The notes: generated from the letters alone by a model not told the origin. A stretch of DNA of 64,000 nt from CAIVPM01 sp964615145 (GCA_964615145.1 CAZTOP010000001.1:76341-140340); one strand, 5' to 3'; shown: positions 8,522-18,199, counted from the stretch's first letter. Translations and numbers: made by a program.

Positions 8522-9997
8522 ATGTCTATCTCACTTCAAACAAAAAATCAGCATTTATTGTGGCGTGCAGGATTTGGAATGGATATAAATTCTATCAATA
8601 CAATTTCAACAACCAAATCAAAAGTATTGCTAAATACATTATTTAGTAATTCAAGCCCAATGCCGATTTTTATTGATGTTGCAGACGATTCTTTAAAAAC
8701 TTTATATGATTCAGTTAGTGAAGTAAATATGATGGGGGGGCTTGATAAACTAATAGATAAATTTTCTAAAGAACAACGCCAAGAAATTCGTAAACAAAGC
8801 AGACAAGATATTAAAAAATTAAATCTAAAATGGATAGATGAAATGACGAATAGCAATGCTTCTCTCAGAGAAAAAATGGCTTTATTCTGGCATGGACACT
8901 TTGCTTGCAGAGATCAAAATATTTTTCAACAACAAAACCTATTACACGTAATAAGAACCAATGCACTTGGTAGTTTTAAAGATTTATTATTTAGTGTAAG
9001 TAAAAGTGCCGCAATGTTAGCTTTTTTAAATAATCAGCAAAATAAAAAGCAACATCCAAATGAAAATTTTGCACGTGAAGTGATGGAATTATTTACCCTT
9101 GGCAGGGGAAATTATTCAGAAAATGATATAAAAGAAGCTGCAAGAGCTTTTACTGGGTGGGGTTTTCAATTAAAGGGTGAATTTGTATTTAGAAAGAACC
9201 AACACGATGATGGCAGTAAAACTATATTGGGGAAATCAGGAAATTTTGATGGTGACGATGTTTTAAACATACTTCTGGAACAAAAGCAAACAGCAAAATT
9301 TATTACTCAAAAAATTTATAAATATTTCGTGAATGATATAGTAAATGAAGACAAGGTAGAATGGCTGAGTAAAAGGTTTTATAACAGCAATTATAATATT
9401 GAAGAATTAATGAAAGACATTTTTAGTAGTGATTGGTTTTACGAGGAAAAAAATATTTCATCTAAAATAAAATCGCCTATTGAACTTTTAGTGGGTATTA
9501 GAAAGCAGCTAAATGTGAAACTAGATAAACCAGAAATTCAACTATTATTACAAAATGCTTTAGGACAAATATTATTTTATCCTCCTAATGTAGCGGGCTG
9601 GCCGGGTGGTAAAAATTGGATAGATAGTAGTTCATTAATGTTGAGATTGCAAATACCTAGACTTATTAAAAGCAACGATGAATTCTCTATAAATACTAAA
9701 ACTGATGATGATGTACAAATGGGAATGAAAGAATCTTTTTTCAGCAAAATGCAAATGCAAATAGCAAAAAAATATAAAATAAGTGCACTAATTGATTGGG
9801 ATTTTTTTATTAAACAATTTGAAAAGGTTGAAAGAAACGACCTATTACAATCTTTAAAAAACTTGATATTACAGACCAATGAATCGAGTATTAATAATTC
9901 TATTTTAGAAAATAATATTAGTAAATCCAGTAGAGAAGAGTATATTAAATCAGCAACAATTTCTTTAATGAGCACTCCTGAGTATCAATTATGTTAA
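8522..9997 (+). CDS. DUF1800 family protein
   Basis: Member of the widespread DUF1800 family, function unknown. Family marks are LLWRAGFG near the start, FWHGHFA near residue 122, FAREVMELFTLG near residue 190, FTGWGF near 218, and PPNVAGWPGG near residue 360. There is no signal peptide, so the protein appears cytoplasmic. A G7 run at 8734-8740 lies inside the frame (residues about 71-73). The DUF1501 gene follows after 50 bases; the two families are commonly neighbours in Bacteroidota and Planctomycetes (known association). A TonB receptor/SusD pair directly upstream suggests an envelope or polymer-handling role, but that is inference. Confidence 0.92.
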   Translation: MSISLQTKNQHLLWRAGFGMDINSINTISTTKSKVLLNTLFSNSSPMPIFIDVADDSLKTLYDSVSEVNMMGGLDKLIDKFSKEQRQEIRKQSRQDIKKLNLKWIDEMTNSNASLREKMALFWHGHFACRDQNIFQQQNLLHVIRTNALGSFKDLLFSVSKSAAMLAFLNNQQNKKQHPNENFAREVMELFTLGRGNYSENDIKEAARAFTGWGFQLKGEFVFRKNQHDDGSKTILGKSGNFDGDDVLNILLEQKQTAKFITQKIYKYFVNDIVNEDKVEWLSKRFYNSNYNIEELMKDIFSSDWFYEEKNISSKIKSPIELLVGIRKQLNVKLDKPEIQLLLQNALGQILFYPPNVAGWPGGKNWIDSSSLMLRLQIPRLIKSNDEFSINTKTDDDVQMGMKESFFSKMQMQIAKKYKISALIDWDFFIKQFEKVERNDLLQSLKNLILQTNESSINNSILENNISKSSREEYIKSATISLMSTPEYQLC

Positions 9998-10047
9998 CTT
10001 AAGTATCCTCTTGTTTTAATTTCTTTCAAAAACTAAATAATTTTTTT

Positions 10048-11253
10048 ATGCATATTTCTCGAAAATCTTTTTTACAAACCACAGCCTTGGCTAGTGCCAG
10101 TATGATGATTCCTCAGTTTTTAAAGGCATTCGAAACAAATAATTTTAAATTGGTTCCACCTGGAAATAAAGTGTTGGTTGTACTTCAATTAAGCGGTGGT
10201 AATGATGGGTTAAATACAATTATTCCCATTCAAAATGATATATACTACAGGGAAAGATCTAAAATTAGTATTGCAAAAGATCAAGCAATTAAGTTAAATG
10301 ATGATGCTGGTATACATCCAGAGTTAAAGGGAATTGCAGATATTTTTAATAGTGGAAATATGGCCATTATTAACAGTGTAGGTTATCCAAATCCCGATAG
10401 AAGTCACTTTAGGAGTATGGATATTTGGCATTCAGCTTCTGAAAGTAATGAATATGTAAATACAGGTTGGCTTGGAAGGTACTTAGATGCACAATGTAGC
10501 GGCTGCGATAAACCAACACAAGCTTTAGAGCTGGATGATGTATTAAGTTTAGCTTTAAAAGGCGAGCACGAAAAAGGATTAGCATTTAAAGACCCCAAAA
10601 GATTGTATAACACAAGTCAAGCTAAGTACTTTAAAGACTTAAGTAGTGGACATCAATATCATCACGATGAAAATCCGGTCGATTATTTATATAAAACAAT
10701 GGCAAATACAATCAGTAGTGCAGAATATGTATATAAACAAAGTCAAGCCAATCCATCAACAACAATCTATCCTAATAGTGAACTTGGAAAGAATTTAAAA
10801 ACAATAGCATCTCTTATATTTTCAAACATTGATACAAAAGTTTATTATGTTAGTTTAGGCAGTTTTGATACTCACGTAAATCAACAAGATCAACAAAAAA
10901 AATTGTTTAAAGAAATGGATGAAGCTATTACTGCATTTGTAAAAGATCTTAAAGCCAACAATCGTTTTGATGATGTAGTGTTAACAAGCTTCAGTGAATT
11001 TGGTCGACGAGTTTCTCAAAATGCAAGTGGTGGTACAGACCATGGTACTGCAAATAATATGTTTCTAATTGGTGGCGGATTAAAGCAAAAAGGGTTTATT
11101 AATGCAATGCCAGACTTAACAGATTTACAAGATGGAGATTTAAAGTATAAAGTCGATTTTAAAAACGTTTATGCAACTCTTTTAAACAAATGGCTTGGGG
11201 CAGACGATAAAAAGATATTAAACAAGCAATTTGAGTATTTACAATTTGTTTAG
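10048..11253 (+). CDS. DUF1501 family protein, probable Tat-exported
   Basis: DUF1501 proteins have an alkaline-phosphatase/sulfatase-like fold; their substrates are unknown. The N-terminus SRKSFLQ followed by a hydrophobic stretch resembles a twin-arginine signal with RK in place of RR, so export in a folded state is likely. Family motifs seen are LQLSGGNDGLNT near residue 46, HPELKG, NPDRSHF, LGSFDTHVNQ near residue 271, FSEFGRR and GGTDHGTANNMF near 329, which supply the histidines and acids of the presumed metal site. Length 401 is usual. It forms a pair with the DUF1800 gene. Confidence 0.92.
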   Translation: MHISRKSFLQTTALASASMMIPQFLKAFETNNFKLVPPGNKVLVVLQLSGGNDGLNTIIPIQNDIYYRERSKISIAKDQAIKLNDDAGIHPELKGIADIFNSGNMAIINSVGYPNPDRSHFRSMDIWHSASESNEYVNTGWLGRYLDAQCSGCDKPTQALELDDVLSLALKGEHEKGLAFKDPKRLYNTSQAKYFKDLSSGHQYHHDENPVDYLYKTMANTISSAEYVYKQSQANPSTTIYPNSELGKNLKTIASLIFSNIDTKVYYVSLGSFDTHVNQQDQQKKLFKEMDEAITAFVKDLKANNRFDDVVLTSFSEFGRRVSQNASGGTDHGTANNMFLIGGGLKQKGFINAMPDLTDLQDGDLKYKVDFKNVYATLLNKWLGADDKKILNKQFEYLQFV

Positions 11254-11306
11254 AATACGATTTTTTAAATTGCTTTAAAAAAGTTAATATACCAATGTGA
11301 ATATTA

Positions 11307-11340
11307 TTTTGGAATATTACTAACACTATCCTTACATTTG
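11307..11340 (+). promoter_or_regulatory. Promoter of rimP-nusA-infB
   Basis: TTTTG at 11307-11311 and TACATTTG at 11333-11340 match the Bacteroidota -33 and -7 elements with 21 bases between. The predicted start lies near 11346, so the transcript begins just before a strong hairpin. Confidence 0.75.
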
Positions 11341-11360
11341 CAGTGTAATAAAGAAGTGTA

Positions 11361-11393
11361 GAAGGGAACGATTATCGTTCCCTTCTGCTTTTT
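11361..11393 (+). promoter_or_regulatory. Leader hairpin before rimP (possible attenuator)
   Basis: GAAGGGAACGA (11361-11371) pairs perfectly with TCGTTCCCTTC (11375-11385) around a three-base loop and is followed by TGCTTTTT. It looks like an intrinsic terminator but sits inside the predicted 5' leader, only 20 bases before the rimP start. There is no open reading frame between promoter and hairpin. The likely role is premature termination or anti-termination control of the nusA operon, or a terminator for readthrough from DUF1501. Confidence 0.65.
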
Positions 11394-11405
11394 AAAACAA
11401 AAAAT

Positions 11406-11870
11406 ATGTTGTCAGCATTAGAACAAATACAATTTTTTTTAAATACAATTTTAGAGGAAGAACCTGAATATTTTTGCGTTAGTTTAAAAATAAAACCAAC
11501 AAATAATATTAAAGTTTTTGTTGATGGAGACAAAGGGATTACTATCGAAAAATGTGTAAAAATAAATCGCAAATTATATAAAGCTATCGAAGAAGCTTCA
11601 ATTTATCCCGAAGGAGATTTTAGTTTAGAAGTCTCAAGTCCAGGCATTGATGAACCAATACAGTTAACAAGGCAATACCAAAAAAACATCGGAAGATTTT
11701 TAGAAGTGGTTTTTAATGACGATACAATTAAAGAGGGTAAATTAATCGAAGCAACAGAAACCGATATCATTATAGAAACCACAGAAGGGAAAGGGAAAAA
11801 AATAATAACACAACAAGTTTTAATACCATTGAATAATGTAAAGAAGGCGGTTGTACAAATTAAATTTTAA
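11406..11870 (+). CDS. rimP: Ribosome maturation factor RimP
   Basis: Cytoplasmic factor for late assembly of the 30S subunit. The 154 residues, the N-terminal alpha/beta domain with KVFVDGDKGITIEKC and the family stretch DFSLEVSSPGIDEPI near residue 75, leading into a C-terminal SH3-like domain, identify it. It is the first gene of the conserved rimP-nusA-infB operon, which couples ribosome assembly, transcription elongation and initiation of translation. The leader hairpin lies directly upstream. Confidence 0.96.
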   Translation: MLSALEQIQFFLNTILEEEPEYFCVSLKIKPTNNIKVFVDGDKGITIEKCVKINRKLYKAIEEASIYPEGDFSLEVSSPGIDEPIQLTRQYQKNIGRFLEVVFNDDTIKEGKLIEATETDIIIETTEGKGKKIITQQVLIPLNNVKKAVVQIKF

Positions 11871-11967
11871 AAAATTTTAAAAAAATGCGGCTTTGCATTT
11901 TTGGAAAAAGTAATGTTGATTTCAAAGCCAAGTAATAAATATAAAAATAATAAATCGTAAATGTAAA

Positions 11968-13221
11968 ATGGCAAGTATTAATTTAATTGATGCATTTCAG
12001 GAGTTCAAAGATGCTGAAAGTATTGATAGACCAACGATGATGAAAGTAGTTGAAGATGTTTTCAAAACTTTACTTAGAAAAAAATATGGCAGCGATGAAA
12101 ACTTTGATGTTATTGTAAACGCTGAAAAGGGTGACTTGGAGATAATTCGTAGAAGAATGATTATGGACGATGATGATGTAAATGATCCAAATCAAGAAGT
12201 TTCTTACAGCGAAGCAATTAAAATTGAACCAGATTTTGAAGTAGGAGAAGAATTATATGAGGAAGTAGATTTATTCGATTTTGGTCGTAGAGCAATTCTT
12301 GCAGCTAAACAAACATTAGCCAGTAGAATAGGTGATTTAAAGAAAGAAGCACTAAAGAAAAAATATGAAGATAGAATTGGCGAAATAGTTTCTGCAGAAA
12401 TTTATCAAGTATGGAAAAAAGAAGTATTATGTTTAGATGAAGAAGGTAATGAGTTAATAATGCCTAAATCAGAACAAATCCCTACTGACTATTTCAAAAA
12501 AGGAGAGAATACTAGAGCTGTAGTTGCTAGGGTTGATTTAAAAAATAACACACCAGTTATTATTTTATCTAGAACCAGTCCATTATTTTTATCAAAATTA
12601 TTGGAAATAGAAGTTCCTGAAATTTTTGATGGATTAATTGCTATCAAAAAAATTGTACGTGAACCTGGCGAAAGAGCCAAGGTTGCAGTGGAAAGTTATG
12701 ATGATAGAATTGACCCAGTAGGAGCTTGTGTAGGCATGAAGGGTAGCCGTATTCACGGAATTGTTAGAGAATTGAAAAATGAAAATATTGACGTAATTAA
12801 TTACACCACCAATATACAATTATTAATTCAGCGTTCACTTACCCCTGCCAAAATCAGTTACATGAATTTAGACACTGATAAAAAACAAGCCGACGTATAT
12901 TTAAAGGCAGATCAAGTTAGTTTAGCTATTGGTCGTCGTGGTGTAAATATTAAGTTAGCTTGTGAGCTTACAGGGTACGAAATAGATGTTTACAGAGAAG
13001 ATGAAGAACAGGTTGAACAATTCGATTACGATTTAGATGAGTTTTCGGATGAGATAGATCAATGGATCATAGATGAGTTTAAGCGTGTCGGATGTGATAC
13101 AGCTCAAAGTGTGTTAAAATTAAGCGATACTGAGCTTGAAAGAAGAACAGATTTAGAAAAAGAAACTATTGCAGATGTTAGAAGGATTTTACAAGCAGAA
13201 GTAGATGGAAAAGAAGAATAA
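11968..13221 (+). CDS. nusA: Transcription termination/antitermination factor NusA
   Basis: Binds RNA polymerase and nascent RNA to control pausing, termination and antitermination. The 417 residues contain the N-terminal polymerase-binding domain (about 1-130), an S1 domain (about 135-200), KH1 with VGACVGMKGSRI near residue 250, KH2 with LAIGRRGVNIKLA near residue 315, and an acidic C-terminal tail. This is the short form without the proteobacterial C-terminal repeats, as usual for Bacteroidota. There are 97 bases after rimP and 117 before infB. Confidence 0.97.
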   Translation: MASINLIDAFQEFKDAESIDRPTMMKVVEDVFKTLLRKKYGSDENFDVIVNAEKGDLEIIRRRMIMDDDDVNDPNQEVSYSEAIKIEPDFEVGEELYEEVDLFDFGRRAILAAKQTLASRIGDLKKEALKKKYEDRIGEIVSAEIYQVWKKEVLCLDEEGNELIMPKSEQIPTDYFKKGENTRAVVARVDLKNNTPVIILSRTSPLFLSKLLEIEVPEIFDGLIAIKKIVREPGERAKVAVESYDDRIDPVGACVGMKGSRIHGIVRELKNENIDVINYTTNIQLLIQRSLTPAKISYMNLDTDKKQADVYLKADQVSLAIGRRGVNIKLACELTGYEIDVYREDEEQVEQFDYDLDEFSDEIDQWIIDEFKRVGCDTAQSVLKLSDTELERRTDLEKETIADVRRILQAEVDGKEE

Positions 13222-13338
13222 ATATTTTGCAAGATACTTTGATATTATTTGCAATTTTTAATAAAAAGATTAGATAAATTAATAAAGAAAAGTTTTTTAG
13301 GATACTAAATTGCATCCTTCTTTTCAAAATAAAACTGA

Positions 13339-16300
13339 ATGTCAGAAATAAAATTACCGAGATTATTAGCCGCAGCTAAAGAGTTTAATATTGGTAGAGA
13401 TACCTTAATTGACTTTTTAGTAAAGAAAGGTTTTAACAAAGAAGAATTAAAAGATACTGCTAAGTTATCTGAAGAGATGTATCGCTCACTTCAGTCAGAA
13501 TTTAGTAGTGATAAGGCTGCAAAAAACAAAGCAGACTTAGTAGAGATACCTAAGGCAGGAAGTGGTGAACCCAGAAAGAAAAGAGATGAAGAGGACTTAT
13601 CAATCACCAAAAAAGAATCGAAAGAAACAATTAAAATTGTTAAGGAAGAAACAGTCGCACTTCCAGTAGTAGAAGAAATAGTTCAACAAGTAATTATTGA
13701 AACTCCAGTAGTTCAACAGGAGGTTATACCTGAGGCAATAGTTGAGACCAATCCAGAACCAACGCCAGAGCTAGTTCCTGAGGCTGAAAAAAAATCGGGT
13801 ACCTTAAAAATTGAAGCTCCAGAATTAGAAGGACCAAAGATTATTGCAAAGATTGATTTGAGTGCAATTGATTCTTCTACCAAGCCCAAAAAAGGTGCAA
13901 AAAAGAAAAAAGATGAAATTGTTGCTGCCGAAACTGAAGAGGCTAAACAACCAGTAACAACCGAACCACCTATTGTACAACCGAAAATTGTTGAAGTACC
14001 TGTTTCTAAACCAAAAGAGCAGAAGCCAGTTGAGGAAATTTTTAAAATACCTGTAACACCCGAACCACAAACGAATACAGAAGATAATCAAGGAACTACA
14101 CAAAATATTATCGAAAATATTGAGGTAGAAAAATTATCAGGTCCAAAAATTTTAGGCAAAATTGAATTGCCTAAAGATAACGATACACGACCAAAATCAT
14201 CTCCCAAAGATGAGATTGCTAAACGTAAGCGTATTCCTATTGATAAAAAAGGAACAAATATTCAACACGTAGATTTTAGAAAAGATGACAGAGGCGGAGA
14301 TAACAGAGGAAATCACACTGGAGGAGGATTTAATCGAGGTGGGCAGCAACAAGGGCGTGGGCCTGGTGCTGGACAAAATAGACCAGGTGCAGGACAAAAC
14401 AGACCAGCCGGTGCTAGATCAGGTGTAAGAATCGAAATACGAAAAGACGATAGAGAAATTGACAAAAACGAAATACAAGCCAAGATTAAAGAAACACAGG
14501 CAAAATTAGCTGGTGGAAGTGCAAAAGGTAGAAGTCTAAAAGCAAAAAACAGAAGGGATAAGAGAAGAGAAGCCGCTGAAAATGCTGGAGACGAAATGGA
14601 TGATAACAAATTACAGGTAACAGAATTTGTAACTGTAAGTGAGTTAGCAAACTTAATGGATGTAAACTTTACTGATATCATTAGTAAATGTATGAACCTT
14701 GGAATAATGGTTTCAATCAATCAAAGGTTGGATGCTGAGGTGATAGAATTGGTTGCTAGTGAATTTAATTTTGAAGTAGAATTTACTAATGTAGATGATG
14801 TTGAAGAAGAAGATGATGGGGATATTGATAATCCTGAAGATTTAGTGCCTCGCCCCCCAATTGTAACCATAATGGGTCACGTTGACCATGGTAAAACAAG
14901 TTTGCTTGATTACATCCGAAGTGCTAATGTTGTTGCCGGAGAAAGCGGAGGAATTACTCAGCATATAGGAGCTTATGAAGTAACACTCCCAAGTAATGGA
15001 AAAAATATAACATTCCTTGATACACCAGGACACGAAGCTTTCACTGCTATGCGTGCTAGAGGTGCCAAGGTTACAGATATTGCTGTAATTGTTGTTGCCG
15101 CAGATGATGCAGTAATGCCGCAAACAAAAGAAGCTATAAGTCACGCACAAGCAGCTAATGTTCCAATGATTTTTGCTGTTAATAAAATTGACAGAGATGG
15201 ATCAAACCCTCAAAAAATTTACGAACAACTTTCGCAAATGAATATTTTGGTTGAAAGTTGGGGTGGCAAGTATCAATCTCAGGAGCTATCTGCCAAAAAG
15301 GGTTTGAATGTAGAATTACTTTTAGAAAAAATATTACTAGAAGCTGAGCTTTTAGAACTAAAAGCTAATCCAAAAAGGGAAGCAACTGGAACAATAATAG
15401 AAGCTTCACTGGATAAAGGAAGAGGAAATGTGGCTACAATCTTAGTTCAAGGCGGTACACTAAATCAAGGAGATTTAATTGTTTCTGGTCAGTTCTATGG
15501 TAGAGTGAAGGCGATGTTTAACGAAAGAAACCAAAGAGTAAAAACTGCTCCACCATCAACACCTGTTGTTATACTCGGATTAAATGGTGCTCCACAAGCT
15601 GGAGAGAAATTTAAAGTATATCAAGATGAATCGCAAGCAAAAGAAGTTGCAACAAAACGTTCTCAAATATTGAGAGAACAAGGTTTACGTGCCAGAAAAC
15701 ATATTACTTTAGACGAAATTGGACGTCGTTTAGCATTAGGAAACTTTAAAGAACTAAATATCATTATTAAAGGTGATGTAGATGGATCGGTAGAGGCCTT
15801 AAGTGATAGTTTGCAAAAATTATCAACTCCAGAAGTTGCAATAAAAGTTGTTTTAAAAGCTGTTGGACAAATAAGCGAAAGTGACGTGTTATTGGCGGCT
15901 GCCTCTGATGCAATTTTAATTGGTTTTAACGTTCGCCCATCTTCGCAAGCAAATAAACTAGCCGAAAATGAGGGTGTACAAATTAAGCAGTATTCAATCA
16001 TCTATAAAGCAATTGAAGAAATTAAATCTGCAATGGAAGGAATGCTTGAACCTAAGGTCGAAGAAAGGGAAGTGGCTACTGTTGAGATAAGGGAAGTATT
16101 TAAGTTTGATAAAGCAACAGTTGCAGGTAGTTATGTTACAGAGGGTAAAATTAAGAGAGACCATAAAATTAAAGTATATCGTGATGGTATATTAATTTAT
16201 CCAAGACAAGAGGGAGGATATGCAGAGTTAGCAAGTCTGAAAAGATTTAAAGATGATGTTAAAGAAGTAAATAACAATTACGAATGTGGCTTAACAATTA

Positions 16301-16374
16301 AAGGATTTACCGATATACAACCTGGGGATACAGTTGTAGCGTATGAAGAGGAAGAAATTAAGAGAAGTTTGTAA
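13339..16374 (+). CDS. infB: Translation initiation factor IF-2
   Basis: GTPase that delivers initiator tRNA to the 30S subunit. The 1011 residues consist of a short N-terminal helical domain, a long low-complexity region rich in Glu, Pro and Lys, a Gly/Arg/Asn-rich stretch near 310-365, then the GTPase core with GHVDHGKT at residues 513-520, LDTPGHEAF and NKID, and the beta-barrel and fMet-tRNA domains. Two near-copies of a GPKI(I/L)(A/G)KI(D/E)L motif occur in the linker, and the AGQNRPG unit is repeated. The linker is expected to vary between species. Third gene of the operon. Confidence 0.98.
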   Translation: MSEIKLPRLLAAAKEFNIGRDTLIDFLVKKGFNKEELKDTAKLSEEMYRSLQSEFSSDKAAKNKADLVEIPKAGSGEPRKKRDEEDLSITKKESKETIKIVKEETVALPVVEEIVQQVIIETPVVQQEVIPEAIVETNPEPTPELVPEAEKKSGTLKIEAPELEGPKIIAKIDLSAIDSSTKPKKGAKKKKDEIVAAETEEAKQPVTTEPPIVQPKIVEVPVSKPKEQKPVEEIFKIPVTPEPQTNTEDNQGTTQNIIENIEVEKLSGPKILGKIELPKDNDTRPKSSPKDEIAKRKRIPIDKKGTNIQHVDFRKDDRGGDNRGNHTGGGFNRGGQQQGRGPGAGQNRPGAGQNRPAGARSGVRIEIRKDDREIDKNEIQAKIKETQAKLAGGSAKGRSLKAKNRRDKRREAAENAGDEMDDNKLQVTEFVTVSELANLMDVNFTDIISKCMNLGIMVSINQRLDAEVIELVASEFNFEVEFTNVDDVEEEDDGDIDNPEDLVPRPPIVTIMGHVDHGKTSLLDYIRSANVVAGESGGITQHIGAYEVTLPSNGKNITFLDTPGHEAFTAMRARGAKVTDIAVIVVAADDAVMPQTKEAISHAQAANVPMIFAVNKIDRDGSNPQKIYEQLSQMNILVESWGGKYQSQELSAKKGLNVELLLEKILLEAELLELKANPKREATGTIIEASLDKGRGNVATILVQGGTLNQGDLIVSGQFYGRVKAMFNERNQRVKTAPPSTPVVILGLNGAPQAGEKFKVYQDESQAKEVATKRSQILREQGLRARKHITLDEIGRRLALGNFKELNIIIKGDVDGSVEALSDSLQKLSTPEVAIKVVLKAVGQISESDVLLAAASDAILIGFNVRPSSQANKLAENEGVQIKQYSIIYKAIEEIKSAMEGMLEPKVEEREVATVEIREVFKFDKATVAGSYVTEGKIKRDHKIKVYRDGILIYPRQEGGYAELASLKRFKDDVKEVNNNYECGLTIKGFTDIQPGDTVVAYEEEEIKRSL

Positions 16375-16448
16375 AATAAATGTTTAACAAGCGTAAAAAA
16401 CAGAGTGCAAATGCTTTTTGTATTAAATATTTTATAATTTTTTAACAT

Positions 16449-16483
16449 TTTTTTGGGTTATATCATAAAATATTGCAACTTTG
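16449..16483 (+). promoter_or_regulatory. Promoter of the OmpA-family gene
   Basis: TTTTTTG at 16449-16455 and CAACTTTG at 16476-16483 (one mismatch to TAnnTTTG) are 20 bases apart. They predict a leader of about 45 bases. Confidence 0.6.
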
Positions 16484-16535
16484 AATATCTGAAATATAAA
16501 GTATAGCATACCGTTTACAAAAAAACAATTTAATC

Positions 16536-18086
16536 ATGGCAACAAAAAAGTACATTTTACTAATAGCAACGGTGTTTGCATTAGTCAGCTCTGGGGTTTA
16601 TGCTCAAACCACTGATGTTACTACAACTTGGAAAGACAGTTCTAAAATTGCATCAAAAAACAGAGCACAGTTTGGCGAATTTTCTCGCAATGCATATGTG
16701 TATCCTGCAAAGCCTAAAGACATGTGGGAGATTGGATTGGGTTTAGGTGTTGCAACTGTAAGTGGAGATTTAAGGAATGATGCTGGTTTAGGGATTAATG
16801 TTACTGCCAGAAAATCATTAAGTCACGTTTTCTCTCTTCGCCCTTATTTATCTTACTATAATGTTAGTGGAAGGGAAGAATTTAATGGTGCAGTACCTGG
16901 TGCAAAAGATTATAAAACTACAGCACTTGGGATAGGAGTTGATGCTATTGCATCATTAAACACAATTAATAGTTATAGAGGAAATCCTAAGCCTTGGAAC
17001 GTTTATTTGATAGCAGGATTTGGGGTTAGCACAGTTAATGTCAAGCAAAAAGATGCCTCAGGTAATTACCAAGCATTTTATTATCCAAGTAGTGCAAATG
17101 TACTTGCAAGCTTTGGAAATAAAGTTGGTGATAGAGGAGAAACTGTTTTAATACCTGTATTCAACATAGGAGGAGGTTTAGCATATAAAATTAACGATAG
17201 ATTTAACATTGCCTTAGAAGGTAAAAATTCATTAACAAATTATGATTATATTGATGGGTTTTCTAGCCCGTTCAGTAATGCCTTTGATGCACTTTGGTTT
17301 AGTAGTCTAAGAGCTAATTTTAATATCGGAAATAAGTCAAAACGAGTTGAACCATTATGGTGGATTAATCCAAACAATTATGTTTATAGTGAGTTAAACA
17401 CCCCAGATCATTTAAAAAATAAATTAAAAGTTAAATTAGATGATGCAGATAATGACGGTGTTCCTGATCAGTTTGACCTACAACCTAATACTCCTGCAGG
17501 TGTAGCAGTAGATGCTAGAGGTAGAGCGTTAGATACTGATGGTGATGGAGTTCCTGATTATAAAGACAAGGAGTTACTAACTCGTGCAGAGTGCTTCCCT
17601 CCAAATGCTGATGGCGTTGGTACTTGCCCTGAAAGTGCTTGCTGTAAAGAATCTAAATCTGAAATTATCAAATTACAACAAACTGTAGATTCTTTCAGAA
17701 ATGGTACTTTAAAAAGTGGAAGTGCAGGTTCTGTTCTTGGTAATTTACCAAGCATAGTTTTCAAATCTGGAGATGCCAAATTAAACAGAGATAATATGAA
17801 GTTATTGGATGCAGTTGCTGAACAACTTAAGAATAATCCAAATGCTAAAATTAAAGTTTTAGGTCATCCAGAGGCTAACAAAACTTCTCAACAAAAAGCT
17901 TACGACCGAGTAGAAGCTATTATCAAATACTTGGTAGAAAAGAAGGGAATCAGTGAAAATAGATTCATATTCGCTTATGATGCAGGCGGTAGCGGTGATG
18001 GTAACACTATCGATTTACAAGGTACTACTGAAGATGGTCCTAACACAGTTCCTGCTCCAGCTCCTCATTTAAAAGGAAAAAATTAA
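16536..18086 (+). CDS. OmpA-family outer-membrane protein with calcium-type repeats
   Basis: Links the outer membrane to peptidoglycan. A signal peptide (about residues 1-23, ending YAQ) is followed by an eight-strand-type barrel to about residue 275. Thrombospondin type-3-like acidic repeats with DADNDGVPDQFD and DTDGDGVPDYKD come at about 305-345, then a short cysteine-rich segment (CPESACCKES), and an OmpA C-terminal domain from about 405. That domain contains LNRDNMKLLDAVAEQL and the peptidoglycan-binding region with RVEAIIKYL. Length 516. It stands alone between a promoter and a strong terminator, as expected for an abundant envelope protein. Confidence 0.9.
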   Translation: MATKKYILLIATVFALVSSGVYAQTTDVTTTWKDSSKIASKNRAQFGEFSRNAYVYPAKPKDMWEIGLGLGVATVSGDLRNDAGLGINVTARKSLSHVFSLRPYLSYYNVSGREEFNGAVPGAKDYKTTALGIGVDAIASLNTINSYRGNPKPWNVYLIAGFGVSTVNVKQKDASGNYQAFYYPSSANVLASFGNKVGDRGETVLIPVFNIGGGLAYKINDRFNIALEGKNSLTNYDYIDGFSSPFSNAFDALWFSSLRANFNIGNKSKRVEPLWWINPNNYVYSELNTPDHLKNKLKVKLDDADNDGVPDQFDLQPNTPAGVAVDARGRALDTDGDGVPDYKDKELLTRAECFPPNADGVGTCPESACCKESKSEIIKLQQTVDSFRNGTLKSGSAGSVLGNLPSIVFKSGDAKLNRDNMKLLDAVAEQLKNNPNAKIKVLGHPEANKTSQQKAYDRVEAIIKYLVEKKGISENRFIFAYDAGGSGDGNTIDLQGTTEDGPNTVPAPAPHLKGKN

Positions 18087-18100
18087 AAATACTTTGATTT

Positions 18101-18142
18101 TATAATAACAAAACCCTGCAAATGCAGGGTTTTGTTATTATA
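18101..18142. terminator. Strong terminator after the OmpA-family gene
   Basis: A 19-bp perfect stem, 18101-18119 with 18124-18142, around an AAAT loop, with ACAAAACCCTGC and its complement as the core. The A- and T-rich flanks would allow termination on either strand. Confidence 0.9.
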
Positions 18143-18199
18143 TTAACATTTTTATTTGATATTAATCAAAATCGGTTTCTTTACTTTGCCGATAAACAT

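Noticed and set aside
14853..14858. C6 run in infB as a phase-variation site
   Set aside because: infB is essential, so switching it off would be lethal. The run is short and is a Pro codon context before the GTPase domain.
13825..15150. Long minus-strand open frames under infB
   Set aside because: They are antisense shadows of a biased, repetitive coding region (Glu/Pro/Lys linker). IF-2 itself is intact in the plus frame.
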